This document shows, piece after piece, positions 24,429-35,593 of a DNA stretch of 64,000 bases (positions are counted from its first letter, which is position 1; each line of letters begins with the position of its first letter). The stretch covers positions 3,968,001 through 4,032,000 of the forward strand of contig CM082597.2 of NCBI GenBank assembly GCA_040954595.2, in the 5' to 3' direction. The stretch is from Balanoglossus misakiensis (lineage: Eukaryota > Hemichordata). The notes beneath the pieces were generated by a model. That model searched no databases, was not told the DNA's origin, and worked only from the letters and a program-made list of their open reading frames with translations. The position numbers were made by a program, and so were the translations under genes.

Positions 24429-25406
24429 AATACACACACATGCATGCACATTTATAGTATGTGTACCGGTATGATTGATGTATGTGTGATGGATATACAC
24501 TGTTTTATGTGAACAAATATATGTATAATATATATACATAAAGGTGTGCATTATAGGCTGGAAGTCTCCTGTAGACTATATAGTGGAATACAATTGAGTA
24601 GCTGAACGAGAAACTATTCTGGCACTATATATAGCTGTATAGTCTAGATTTATGCGCATGTACATTTAATACGTTGTATCCTATATGTAGAACATATTGT
24701 TATATGATATTATCTATACAGATCTATATATACATTATATACATTAAATAGACATACAGCTTTAAGTAATAGCTAATGAGATTGATTGAATATACATAAG
24801 ATTATATATTCATATAACAAATCAAGATTTTATTATTTTTCTGACAATATGCCTGTTTCCTGCTACATGATTGTTACAAAGGTGCATTCAACAGGTTATC
24901 AAGTCTTTCAGTGTTTTGTCATTTATACAAAACAAAACCATATGTCCATGCATGTATTTACTATTCGTTATCTATGCGGAAAAGACACTCAATATCCAGT
25001 GTTTCCAATACAAGGGCAAGGTTCTGTGCACACACACAGCGTCCATGGTTTATATGTATGAAATATAGGCTTTCAAAATATCCACCAGCTCTTAGTACCT
25101 GGAACATAATACACAAATTTAGTACAGTTTTATAATACATGTACAAACATGCATAGTTAATGCAAACAACACATTTCTTGGAATAGCTATTGTCGTACAT
25201 GTTTTGAATACAAATGTGAATATGTCAACATATTAACCTAGAGTTACACGTCGATAATAAAGAGAGCTTCATGTTTTATGCAGAAATGTGTGAGCGTTTT
25301 TATTTTATGTCCCTTATAGCCAGATAAACATTTCGCTCGCTTCATCTGGACGTCTAGACGTTAACCATCTAAGCATGGATATATTGACGCTTTAGCAGGA
25401 CAATTT
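24429..25406. other. Intergenic AT-rich stretch
   Basis: Contains TATATA-rich simple sequence and no supported exon. It lies between the FAM234-like gene and the duplicated chitin-binding region. Confidence 0.6.
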
Positions 25407-25839
25407 TGTGATAATATAACTTATAAGGTATCGTATAAAGCTTATGAGAAACTGAATTGGCATCCTTTGCACATTGTTTTCCAGTAACAAATGTTGAACA
25501 GAGAAATTGAAGCCAGTTCATGCTATTCTAGATGTCATCATTACAAAGTTCTATAATATGTAATTCCTATCGTGTTGTGTATATTGTTAATCATTCTCAC
25601 AAAGTGCCCAGACAACTAAGTGGTATCTTCTGAACTGGGTGTGGCCGTGTTGTCATAATGAATGATTTATATGTCAACCATTAGAATGTGCATTAAGACA
25701 AATACATGCCGAAATAGCTTTGGAGGTTTCTGTTGTTTAGTGCACATTAATTTCAGCTCTTCTGAATTGGTTGTTATAATGATTTATATGTCAACCATTA
25801 GGATGTGCATTAAGACAAATACATGCCGAAATAGCTTTG

Positions 25840-26090
25840 GGGTTTCTGTCATGTTTAGCACACGTTATTGTTGTGTTTACAGGACTAATGGATTTTCAAT
25901 AATCATTCCACTTACCCTAAGTGCGCGAAGACAAAGGGAATTGTTTTGTTCATCTTTTATGATGGGGTTTCTGTCATGTTTAGCGCACGTTATTGTTGTG
26001 TTTACAGGACTAATGGATTATCAATACTTCATTCTACTTGGCACTTACCCTAAGTGCGCGAAGACTAAGGGAATTGTTTTATTCATCTTT
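25840..26090. repeat. Tandem repeat, two units of about 125 bp, upstream of the chitin-binding gene
   Basis: Units begin GGTTTCTGTCATGTTTAGC at about 25840 and 25965 and include TAAGTGCGCGAAGAC. The same two-unit arrangement is present upstream of copy B (about 30570 and 30696), so it predates the segmental duplication. Confidence 0.85.
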
Positions 26091-26535
26091 TATGAATGTT
26101 TTCATATTTTCAAAACCCAAATTGCCTCCGTCTAAATTAGGAAAGTTTATAGACAGACAATAGCATATAAGTGTGATTAAAAACCCGAAGTTTCTCAATT
26201 GCCATCCTATCTTCAACAAATTGACATCAGACAACTGTAAGAGCCAAGCTGTGCGACGCTGTACCAGGTTTGTCAATAACTTTACAATTGACTTTGCTAC
26301 GATCTTAGCTATACTGACGCCAAATGATAGACTCTTGATAAGACAAGTTACCATGTCTGTAATCTCGAACGCTTCGACGTGTTTGCATATATTTAACTCT
26401 TTAATGAAGTAGGTGTATAAATGCGGGGATCTAAGGCAGAAAATGCGATTCCAAAGTCTAAGTTTCTCTCACATTTTGCTCATTCTCTGTGTTAACTCTA
26501 TGGCGATTTTCAAGAAGACAACTTCAAAACCGAAA

Positions 26536-28085
26536 ATGAAGATTCACGTTGCAGTATTGGTTGTACTTTCTGTGGCAAGTTCATATTCTTATGAAGGTCA
26601 GTCTATTCATTGTAAATGGTTGTGCAGATCAAGTTGATTTAAGTAAGCTTTGAAAATCGTATCTCTTGATTGACAGGATATTTGTATTCACTACAGCTAG
26701 CACGCTTCGTCAGAAACCTCACCGCTAAAAATTCTGAGGAACGACTAATGGCGAAGACATCCTGATTTTACAGAGCTGCCATAGGGGTTTCCAAAAGTTT
26801 AGACAGACAAAAAATAAACAGTCTACGAGACCGAATAACAAAGAAGTTTCGACTTTCTTTTACTTTGTCTGAGAAGTTTTTTCACGACCACCTAAAGTTT
26901 ACTTGTCAGTTTGTCTTTAAAACTACAGTTCCAGTAACAATTGGAGGCGTTGCATTGACTCGTTCTTATTTCTGTATTCATTAGATGTGAATCTGGGGTG
27001 TTGGGCAGACACTCCAGATAGAGCTATACCGACAATAGAAAGGACTGACAGGTTGCTTGGTGATAACTACATGTTGAGATCCGATCCACTGGGAAAATGT
27101 AAAGCGGTCGCGCAGCATCGGGGTTTCGAAGTCTTTGCCTTACAGAATGGAGGGGAGTGTTTCTCAAGTGCAGACGCTGAAAGTACATATCAAAAGTATG
27201 GAGAATCTAGTGATTGTGGAACCGACGGTGAAGGTGGAGCCTGGGCTAGCCAGGTGTACAAAATAGGAGGTAATTAGATCGTCTTTCTCATATTAATATT
27301 TTATTAAAGGGACAAAGTATCTCTCTCGCTGCCTTTTTCCATGAATCATGTTTGCTATAAGACACTGTTTATGTTATTCTACATGTGGATAGATAGTGAA
27401 TCAACGTTCGACCACACACAACTTCCATCTTTCTTGTAGAATATGAGAGTAAAAATCTCGCCAAAATGAATAAATGTTAGAGACCGATTATTCATTTTTG
27501 TGAGTTTTTCACTCCTGTATCTACAAGTGGGATGGAAGTTGTGTGTGGTCGAACGTTGATTCACTATATATCTACATGTTTATTCACACAAATAGGGTGA
27601 TTTGCATCAAACATAGTTAATGGAAAAAGGGCAGCGAGAGAGAGACTTTGTCCCTTTTGTATCTGTGTTGATAAGAACTGCCACAGGCATGTGTCTACCC
27701 ATAGAGTAATTAAATATAGATTTAGTAAAGTTTTGATATTAATTTGTTGATATCAACATTATGACATGAACTTTCTGCCTGTCTCAGCACCCGTAGGCAC
27801 AGGACTGTATAGTGCTAGGCCTTGTGCTGCGAACACACAAAGAATCGCCAAATATAGCGGCGAAGATTACTGGGTTGATTCTGGCAAAATAATTAAGGGT
27901 ATACTTTTTTATTCACAGGGCCTAAGTGTACCGCAGATGGCTTGTTTCCACATCCGACCGACTGCACCAAGTTCCACAAATGTGTAAGCGGTGTTAGACA
28001 CGATTCCCAATGCTTTTTTGGCCAGGTGTTTAACCCTGAGAATGGGTTTTGTGATTTCAAATCAAACGTGCCAGGTTGTAACTGA
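26536..28085 (+). CDS. Secreted WSC-like plus chitin-binding (CBM14/peritrophin-A) protein, copy A
   Basis: Exons 26536-26596, 26985-27269 and 27919-28085 join at phase 1 and give 170 residues. Exon 1 is a classic signal peptide (MKIHVAVLVVLSVASSYSYE). Exon 2 (residues 21-115) encodes a Cys-containing module with GCWADTPDRAIP, ALQNGGECFSS and GAWASQVYKI, a type common in marine invertebrate secreted proteins and similar to WSC domains. Exon 3 (117-170) is a peritrophin-A/CBM14 chitin-binding domain with the six expected cysteines and the FNPENGFCDF core. An AATAAA lies at 28242. A further open block at 27788-27897 has a good acceptor but no usable donor: only a 20-bp gap separates it from exon 3, and reading through shifts the frame. 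I therefore treat it as intronic, though it might be an alternative exon. The likely role is binding chitin in gut lining, mucus or cuticle, or microbial chitin; this is inference from the domains. Confidence 0.75.
27306..27657. mobile_element. Foldback MITE with long terminal inverted repeats
   Basis: A 352-bp element starting AAAGGGACAAAGT and ending ACTTTGTCCCTTT. The arms are complementary over most of their length (for example GTGAATCAACGTTCGACC at 27396 against GGTCGAACGTTGATTCAC at 27547). The transcript of this intron could form a long hairpin. No coding capacity, so non-autonomous. Confidence 0.85.
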
Positions 28086-28241
28086 AAAGTGTTGAGATAA
28101 TTGAACGCTCTGATTATGGTATTCTCATGCGCATTAATTTGCATTTTGGCACAACCAAGCATGTGTTTACTCATAGACCCTTTCTCTGGGGTCCATGGTC
28201 TACTGTAGTAAGCTTACTTGGGTGGGGGTGATGGATAATCC

Positions 28242-28247
28242 AATAAA
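28242..28247 (+). terminator. Polyadenylation signal, chitin-binding gene copy A
   Basis: AATAAA 157 bp after the stop codon; the equivalent motif is conserved in copy B at 32162. Confidence 0.6.
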
Positions 28248-28467
28248 ACATGCATTAACTGAACAACATATGCTGTACGTGTTTCTGTTAACGTTGTCAA
28301 TGTGGGATTTATTTTTCCAAGATTAAAAGATGAAAATGGTATGATGTGCGCCCCATTTTCACATTGAAGCCAGAGCAATGCAGTACCCGTTGACCTTACA
28401 AGTCACGCTGCCTTAAATACATTTTTATTTCGTGCTAGGGGTCAAATCACATTATAATAATTGAATT

Positions 28468-28929
28468 CAATGGGCAAACACTGGCTGACCCATTAGCTGC
28501 CAATGGCATATGTACTGTACATACACTAAATAGAACAGCTGGCTTCTTTAAAACTTAGCCAGTTATGTAATCATTCAGGAATTTGCTGTGTTTATATGAA
28601 TCACAAAGGGGAGTTCCTGCCTAATTAAAACAACTCAATAAAGTAAATACAAACCACTTTGCAAAGCAATCTGACCAGTAGTTCTTGAGTTACTGAGTTT
28701 TGACCAAATTCACATTTTTCCAGCTAATTTGCCAATTTTTGGCAATGACAACTTCATTTGAACAAACTCCCATCTACAGCCCAGCCTGCATCAGCACACT
28801 GAATATCAAGGTGATACACGCAGCGGTTTTCAAGTTTTTGATGTGGACGGACATACAGACATACATCCATCCATACATACAGGCGCAACCGATCCCATAA
28901 GGTCCAATGGTACATATCAATGGGACCCA
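28468..28929. mobile_element. Dispersed repeat X, copy 1
   Basis: A 460-bp sequence starting CAATGGGCAAACACTG and ending in a CATA/CATC-rich tract then CAATGGGACCC. It is nearly identical to 29518-30002. A simple-sequence 3' tail and no visible coding region suggest a non-autonomous retroelement tail. Class uncertain. Confidence 0.65.
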
Positions 28930-29016
28930 ACAACAATCTAATATCGGACTGTCGACACAGAGATCTGATGGGACGATGAATGCCAAGATGAACTGTATAG
29001 CTCTCAAATCACAGCA

Positions 29017-29464
29017 AAAGAAGGCGATACAAAATTTTGGGGTGTGTTGCGCTGACCTGCGTTAACAGATCCCGTGAGGAGTACGGTGCCCAGAGCGCTA
29101 ACACATCCCCAATACGAACTCATGGACACAAACTATTTACATTTCTAGGTCCAAAACTTTGACTACAGTGAGACAAAACTGTTAGGCTTTTCTCATTTTT
29201 AAATCAAGTATTGAAATGCAAAATAAAGTGTTAAAATGCAAAGAAGGCGATACAAAAGCTTGGGGTGTGTTGCGCTGACCTGCCTTAACAGATCCCGTGA
29301 GGAGTACGGTGCCCAGAGCGCTAACACATCCCCAATACGAACTCATGGACACAAACTATTTACATTTCTAGGTCCAAAACTTTGACTACAGTGAGACAAA
29401 ACTATTAGGCTTTTCTTATATTTAAATCAAGTATTGAAATGCAAAATAAAGTGTTAAAATGCAA
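29017..29464. repeat. Tandem duplication Y, two units of about 222 bp
   Basis: Units start AAGAAGGCGATACAAAA at about 29019 and 29242 and contain GAGGAGTACGGTGCCCAGAG. They differ at only a few positions. They lie between the two copies of repeat X. Confidence 0.9.
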
Positions 29465-29517
29465 ATTAAGACCGACGGGAGTGGTTCTTCTTTTCTCCAA
29501 TGAAGTTCAACTTTGCT

Positions 29518-30002
29518 CAATGGGCAAACACTGACTGACCCATAAGCTGCCAATGGCATATGTACTGTACATACACTAAATAGAACAGTTGGCCTCTTTA
29601 AAACTTAGCCAGTTACGTAATCATTCAGGAATTTGCTGTGTTTATATGAATCACAGAGGGGAGTTCCTGCCTAATTAAAACAACTCAATAAAGTAAATAC
29701 ACACCACTTTGCAAAGCAATCTGACCAGTAATTCTTGAGTTACTGAGTTTTGACCAAATTCATATTTTCCAGCTAATTTGCACATTTTTAGCAATGACAA
29801 CTTCATTTGAACAAACTCCCATCTACAGCCCAGCCTGCATCAGCACACCAAATATCAAGGTGATACACGCAGCGGTTTTCAAGTTTTTGATGTGGACGGA
29901 CATACAGACAGACAAACATCCATCCATCCATACATACATCCATACATACATACAGACGCAACCGATCCCATAAGGTCCCATGGTACATACCAATGGGACC
30001 CA
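29518..30002. mobile_element. Dispersed repeat X, copy 2
   Basis: Same sequence and orientation as 28468-28929, with a slightly longer CATC/CATA tail. Confidence 0.65.
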
Positions 30003-30114
30003 AAAACAATTTCAATGATTCCAATATGGCCTCACAACATTGTTTTATATTGAGTTACAGGCAAGTTTAAATTTCTAACTTAAGGTTGGGAACTACCCAT
30101 ATGCAGTGCATGGT
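30003..30114. repeat. Dispersed repeat Z, copy 1
   Basis: AAACAATTTCAATGATTCCA, then ATATGGCCTCACAACATTG, recurs at 35227-35345 with small indels. It sits directly between repeat X and segmental copy B. Confidence 0.7.
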
Positions 30115-32303
30115 TATATATAATATAACTTATAAGGTATCGTATAAAGCTTATAAGAAACGGAATTGGCATTCTTTGCACATTGTTTTCCAGTAAAAAA
30201 TGTAGAACAGAGAAATTGAAGCCAGTTCATGCTATTCTAGATGTCATCATTACAAAGTTCTATATGTAATTCCTATCGTGTTGTGTATATTGTTAATCAT
30301 TCTCACAAAGTGCCCAGACAACTAAGTGGTATTCTAAATAATTTGTTCTAATAATTTCGGCTCTTCTGAATTGGGTGTGGCCGAGTTGTCATAATGAATG
30401 ATTTGAATGTCAACCATTAGAATGTGCATTAAGACAAATGCCGAAATAGCTTTGGAGGTTTCTGTTGTTTGGTGCACATTAATTTCAGCTCTTCTGAATT
30501 GGTTGTCATAATGATTTATATGTCAACCATTAGAATGTGCATTAAAACAAATACATGCCGATTAGCTTAGGACGTTTCTGTTATGTTTAGCGCACGTTAT
30601 TGTTGTGTTTACAGGGCTAATGGATTTTCAATACTTCATTCCACTTACCCTAAGTGCGCGAAGACAAAGGGAATTGTTTTGTTCATCTTTTATGATGGGG
30701 TTTTTGTCATGTTTAGCGCACGTTATTGTTGTGTTTACAGGACTAATGGATTTTCAATAATCATTCCACTTACCCTAAGTGCGCGAAGACAAAGGGAATT
30801 GTTTTATTCATCTTTTATGAATGTTTTCATGTTTTCAAAACCCAAATTGCCTGTCTAAGTTAGGAAAGTTTATACACATGACAATAGCATATAAATGTGA
30901 TTAAAAACCCGCAGTTTCTCAATTGCCATCCTATCTTCAAAAAGTTGACATCAGACAACTGTAAGAGCCAAGCTGTGCGACGCTGTACCAGGTTTGTCAG
31001 AACTTTACAATTGACTTCGCTACGATCTTAGCTATATTTAACTCTTTAATTAAGTTGGTGTATAAATGCGGGGATCTAAGGGAGAAAATGCGTTTCCAAA
31101 ATCAAGTCTAAGTTTCTCTTACATTTTGCTCATTCTCTGTGTTCACTCTATGGCGATTTTCAAGAAGACATCCGTTCAAAACCGAAAATGAAGATTCACG
31201 TTGCAGTATTGGTTGTACTTTCTGTGGCAAGTTCATATTCTTATGAAGGTCAGTCTATTCATTGTAAATGGTTGTGCAGATCAAGTTGATTTAAGTAAGC
31301 TTTGAAAATCGTATCTCTTGATTGGCACGCTTTGTCAGATCGAGGGTACCTTAATGAAACCTCACCGCTAAAAAATTCTGAGGAACGACTAATGGCGAAG
31401 ACATCCACTGATTATTCATTTTGGTGGGGTTTTCACTCCCGTGTCTACAAGTGGGTTGGAAGTTGTGTGTGACTGAACGTTGATTCACTATATATCCACA
31501 TGTACAGTAACATAAATGGTGTCTTGTATCAAACATAATTAATGGAAAAGGGCAGCGAGAAAGAGACTTTGTCCCTTTTGTATCTGTGTTGATAAGAACT
31601 GCCACAGGCATGTGTCTACCCATAGATTAATTAAATATAGATTTAGTAAAGTTTTGATATTAATTTGTTGATATCAACATTATGACATGAACTTTCTGCC
31701 TGTCTCAGCACCCGTAGGCACAGGACTGTATAGTGCTAGGCCTTGTGCTGCGAACACACAAAGAATCGCCAAATATAGTGGCGAAGATTACTGGGTTGAT
31801 TCTGGCAAAATAATTATACTTTTTTTATTCACAGAGCTTCAGTGTTCCTTACATGTAGATGGCTTCTTTCCACATGCGACCGACTGCACCAAGTACTACC
31901 AATGTCAAGGCGGTGTTAAATCCGAACAGGATTGCCTATGGGGCTTGGTGTTTAACCCTGAGACGGAGGCTTGTGATTTTCAACAATACGTGCCAGACTG
32001 TAACTGAAAAGTGTTGAGATTTGAACGCTCTGATTATGGTATTCTCATGCGCATTAATTTGCATTTTGGCACAACCAAGCATGTGTTTACCATTAGACCC
32101 TTTCTCTGGGGTCCATGGTCTACTGTAGTAAGCTTACATGGGTGAGGGTGATGGATAATCAAATAAAACATGCATTAACTCAACTACATATGCTGTACGT
32201 GTTTCTGTTTTCAATGTGGGATTTGTTTTTCCAAGATTAAAAGATGAAAATGGTATGATGTGCACCCCATTTTCACATTGAAGCCAGAGCAATGCAGTAC
32301 CCG
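30115..32303. repeat. Segmental duplication, right copy (B)
   Basis: Homologous in the same orientation to 25407-28394, but lacking the interval equivalent to about 26762-27486. It ends abruptly at the GC-rich block at 32304. Confidence 0.9.
31188..32007 (+). CDS. Secreted single-domain chitin-binding (CBM14) peptide, copy B
   Basis: The simplest model joins the signal-peptide exon 31188-31248, identical in protein to copy A, to 31835-32007 at phase 1. This gives 77 residues with six CBM14 cysteines (DGFFPHATDC, FNPETEACDF, ending YVPDCN). The WSC-like exon is deleted; because it was phase 1-1, the frame is preserved. A longer form is possible. The block from 31709 has a good acceptor and reads through in frame into the CBM14 exon (119 residues in total), since copy B has lost 5 bp relative to A. 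The CBM14 exon is only roughly two-thirds identical to copy A by eye, while introns and 3' flank are about 95 percent identical. Probably a functional secreted chitin-binding peptide; expression is not shown. Confidence 0.65.
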
Positions 32304-32735
32304 TTGTCGTAAAAGGGCCCTGTTTTGCGACTTTGCTGGGGACTCTGACTCTCTGATGAGGGCAGGGTAGTCAGGTTCCCTTCCCCATTCCTACCGCTGT
32401 CTGCGCCTAGGTTTAAGGGGAGGGTCAAGGCCCATCGTCCGCTCACACAGGTCGTTGGCTCGACCACTGTACTGTCTCCCTTGGCGGATGAAGATGGTCT
32501 CTCACAGCCCCTGTCGCTGTTCATGCAGGCTTATGGTCTGATTGCATGTGTGCCTGCCACACAGCACCATATGGAACGCTTCTCTTTTGCTAAACAGTTG
32601 AGGGCGTGTTCGTGAAGAGCCGTGGGCTGTGAGAGAGTCAAGGTCACGCCGGCACTATATAAACAAGGCCAGCAAGATTGCTCTTGTGTAGCAAAACATT
32701 ATCCATAACTAAGGCCAGTTGGAGTTAAGCCTCAG
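32304..32735 (+). promoter_or_regulatory. GC-rich TATA-containing block, likely promoter and 5' exon of the GLYAT-like gene (possible solo LTR)
   Basis: A sharply GC-richer sequence than its surroundings begins exactly where segmental copy B ends. TATATAAA at 32656-32663 is followed by a plausible 5' non-coding exon ending CCTCAG/GTTAGT at about 32735, which could splice to the acceptor GTCTCAG just before 33225. The abrupt edges, the start TGTCGTAAAAGGGCCC and the single TATA box also fit a solo LTR or other element recruited as promoter. I saw no second copy in the window. Confidence 0.4.
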
Positions 32736-33274
32736 GTTAGTTCTAATAAGACTAAGTGTATTAATGTTTTCTATTATTTTGATGGTATATAAACTTTAAT
32801 CCAATATTAGCTACCACGGCATACATAATAATGAGACACAATCCGTTTGTCTGGATCGATCAGTCGATGTCTTATATTTGAAACGGACCCATCTAAGTAA
32901 GAAAGTAAAATCATCAGAAATAGGACAAAATAGCCACTTGAATTGCATTATTGAGCAAGGGGTAAATATGTCATTTGTCCAAGGATGACTATTTTTAGCC
33001 TTTTGAACGAAAGTAGGTCAATTTACTGCATAATACATGTGAAATGTACACTGAAAACCTGAACCATGCAAGTCTTATTGGTACATTTGAAACTGAAAAA
33101 GACCCGTAGAAACTAGAATATTCTGCAGAAGACTTCAAATTATCACCACTGTGTCCTATGTTTTGTGTACACATTTCAACTGTCTCTCTCTAACCCATGT
33201 CTTATTCTTCTCTCTCTGTCTCAGTCTACCCCCTGACTCTTCTTCAGATATCATATATTGCATTACAACAAACA

Positions 33275-34117
33275 ATGGCCGTCAAGGCAACACCACAGGA
33301 CATCCCAGCCTTGTTGACGACAGTAGAAAAATGGTTACCAGAGAGTTTACAGCTATACTACCACATCAAAAACAGTCACAAAACAGGCAACAGATGGCCT
33401 TGCCTCCAGATCTATGTGGATGATCCAGATATGGCACTCGTAACAAGTGTGATGGTGGTTTGGCACCAAAATTTCACTCCTCCATATAGATGGTACACAA
33501 TTTTCACATCAGATGTGAACAAACTCGAAGTCTTAATCAGAAGTCCAGGTGTCATCAACATTTTAAGAGATGCCCGAATTCGAGTTATATGTGGGGGACC
33601 GGCATGTGGTGTTTTTGAAAATTTCCTTACCAGGGAAATGGTCGTGAAAGAATACGACATGTTACCATTTCACATCTACACATTTCATGATGTTGAACAG
33701 CTCGATAAGACATTAGACAGGCCAGTGCCGGCAGAATTCAGAATAGCTCCTCTAGAAACCAAACACGCTGAGTTGCTTTGTGATGCATGGGCGTATGGGT
33801 GCAGACAAGCAGATGAGACGTTTGAAAACACCATCAAATACCAAGAAAATCTAGCCATCTACAATGAAGCTGGAGAACCGGTGTCCTGGGTGGTCGTGAA
33901 AGAGTGGGGTGATATCGGCATGACTTACACTGCACCGGAGTACAGACGGAGAGGATTTGCCAGTATTCTGACGGCAAAGATGACAAAATTAGTGTTAGAA
34001 TCGAACGAGGTCCCTTTTGTGGAAATCTATTTGAGCACCAGTGGCAGTATGTCAGCTGCAATGCATCAAAAAACGGGATACCAATTCAGAACACCAATGA
34101 AAATATACTATTTGTAA
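33275..34117 (+). CDS. Glycine N-acyltransferase-like protein (GLYAT/GLYATL family, GNAT fold)
   Basis: Single coding exon of 280 residues. The ATG at 33275 lies about 50 bp after a strong acceptor (CTCTCTGTCTCAG), so upstream in-frame codons are probably untranslated. The N-terminal half corresponds to the GLYAT N-terminal domain (YYHIKNSHKTGNRWPC near the start). The C-terminal half is a GNAT/FR47-like acetyltransferase domain with the acyl-CoA binding segment YTAPEYRRRGFAS, preceded by EPVSWVVVKEWGDIGMTYT. It ends GYQFRTPMKIYYL, typical of the family. These enzymes transfer acyl groups from CoA to glycine or other amines; the substrate cannot be told from sequence. The length (about 280-300) is normal and there are no breaks. 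It lies between the chitin-binding duplication and the SIDT gene, and I infer no functional link. Confidence 0.88.
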   Translation: MAVKATPQDIPALLTTVEKWLPESLQLYYHIKNSHKTGNRWPCLQIYVDDPDMALVTSVMVVWHQNFTPPYRWYTIFTSDVNKLEVLIRSPGVINILRDARIRVICGGPACGVFENFLTREMVVKEYDMLPFHIYTFHDVEQLDKTLDRPVPAEFRIAPLETKHAELLCDAWAYGCRQADETFENTIKYQENLAIYNEAGEPVSWVVVKEWGDIGMTYTAPEYRRRGFASILTAKMTKLVLESNEVPFVEIYLSTSGSMSAAMHQKTGYQFRTPMKIYYL

Positions 34118-35226
34118 ACGCACATAGTGGAACGAAGAAAAAATGCCGGCAGCTTGCTAAATACAACCAGCTATTAATAACACAGAAATGAGATAAAAAG
34201 GTGCATCCATTTTACCTACGAAAACCAACACAGCTATATTTAATAAAACTGTGCGGCAAACAATCTATTCATGAAGCCACACACTTTAATTTAAATCCTT
34301 TGAAATTCTCAACCCCTAATTGAAATTCTCAACCAGTAAAACTATTTTATTGCAGGGGTATCCATAAAGGTACATGTATACCAAAATTCAACTATTTAAC
34401 TTATTACTTATAACTTGACTATTCATTTCTCATTTATATCATTGTGCAAACATTCATGACAATTGTATCAACACTGGTGTTAATCAAATTATTATTTTTA
34501 TTTTGTTCTGTAGACAATGTACATGTTTGGCATGTGCAGTTACTTTACAGGTATAGTGGGTGACCCTTACAAGTCACTTGGCTACCTTCAATTCTTGTTG
34601 TAGTAAGAGATGACAACATTATCTTGTTCGCAAATGACATCTAAAGGTGTGTATATAACTTAGCCATTTTTGGAAGTAAACCGTTGTAATATTTTCTAAA
34701 AGGAAATTAAGATGTGGAAAAAACATTCTTGTTCAACCTTAACATTGTATTGTAATGAAATGTAATGTAAAATGTTTCTAAGATTCACTTGCTTTCCCTT
34801 GGTGGGAAATCCATGCACAGTAATTTTACAGCTTTAACAAATATTGTGTTGCAAGAGTTGGTTACAATGTAATGCAAGATATTATTCGGCAATGACTAAG
34901 TCCGATCCAATACTGGGATCTTCAAACTTTAATCCCAACTGTTTTTCAATAACAACCTGAGTAAATTGAAATCATTATATTCTGTTTCTATGCCTACATA
35001 TCTCTATTCTGTTAGACTAAATTACAAAGTCATAAAGACAGATTTCTAACTACCACTTCATCATTATTTTAAGGAAAAAAATTGTTGTAAAATATTTCAG
35101 CAAAGATCTTATTCCATATATACAGGCTCATTATGTACAAAAGTTACACACTTGAATTTTCACAAAAAATGAAAAAAAAAAGTTTGTTTGTTAAATCGGC
35201 ATTAAGTCTTGACTATAGTTTGAATC

Positions 35227-35345
35227 AAAAAACAATTTCAATGATTCCAATATGGCCTCACAACATTGCTTTCTTATTGAATTACCGGCAAGTTTAATTA
35301 ATTAAATTTCCTACTTAAGGTAGGGACTACCCAGATACAATACAT
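35227..35345. repeat. Dispersed repeat Z, copy 2
   Basis: Matches 30003-30114 from AAACAATTTCAATGATTCCA to GGGACTACCCAGATAC with small indels. Confidence 0.7.
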
Positions 35346-35501
35346 GCTTATCACTGTTGCCACACTGTCATTTCCTTGAAATTTATATACAAATACCGTA
35401 TATTCTTTCATAAGTCATACACGCACAGTAATGTGAATGACTGCCAACTGAACTCTTTCCAGAGGGTAATCATCCACCTAAAGTTTACAGTATGTGATGA
35501 T

Positions 35502-35593
35502 TGAAATTATAATGTAATGGTTTATGAAAAGGAACAAAACAAATAATTGAAATTATAATGTAATGGTTTATGAAAAGGAACAAAACAAATAAT
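35502..35593. repeat. Tandem repeat, two perfect units of about 45 bp
   Basis: ATTGAAATTATAATGTAATG, then GTTTATGAAAAGGAACAAAAC, occurs twice back to back. Confidence 0.95.

Larger units (their letters stand above)
25407..28394. repeat. Segmental duplication, left copy (A)
   Basis: The sequence from ATATAACTTATAAGGTATCG (25416) to GCAGTACCCGTTGACC (about 28394) is repeated, mostly above 90 percent identical by eye, at 30115-32303. Each copy carries one chitin-binding gene with promoter and 3' flank. Copy A keeps an extra roughly 725 bp that copy B lacks. Confidence 0.9.

Noticed and set aside
24081-24551. Several overlapping open frames on both strands encoding poly-YIHT or poly-MYVC
   Set aside because: They are produced by the stop-free (CATA)n repeat and have no other coding features.
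27379-27564. Minus-strand frame in the chitin-binding gene intron
   Set aside because: It lies within the foldback MITE arms.
29803-30024. Minus-strand frame repeated at 28754-28936
   Set aside because: Part of dispersed repeat X; no similarity to a transposon protein that I can recognise.
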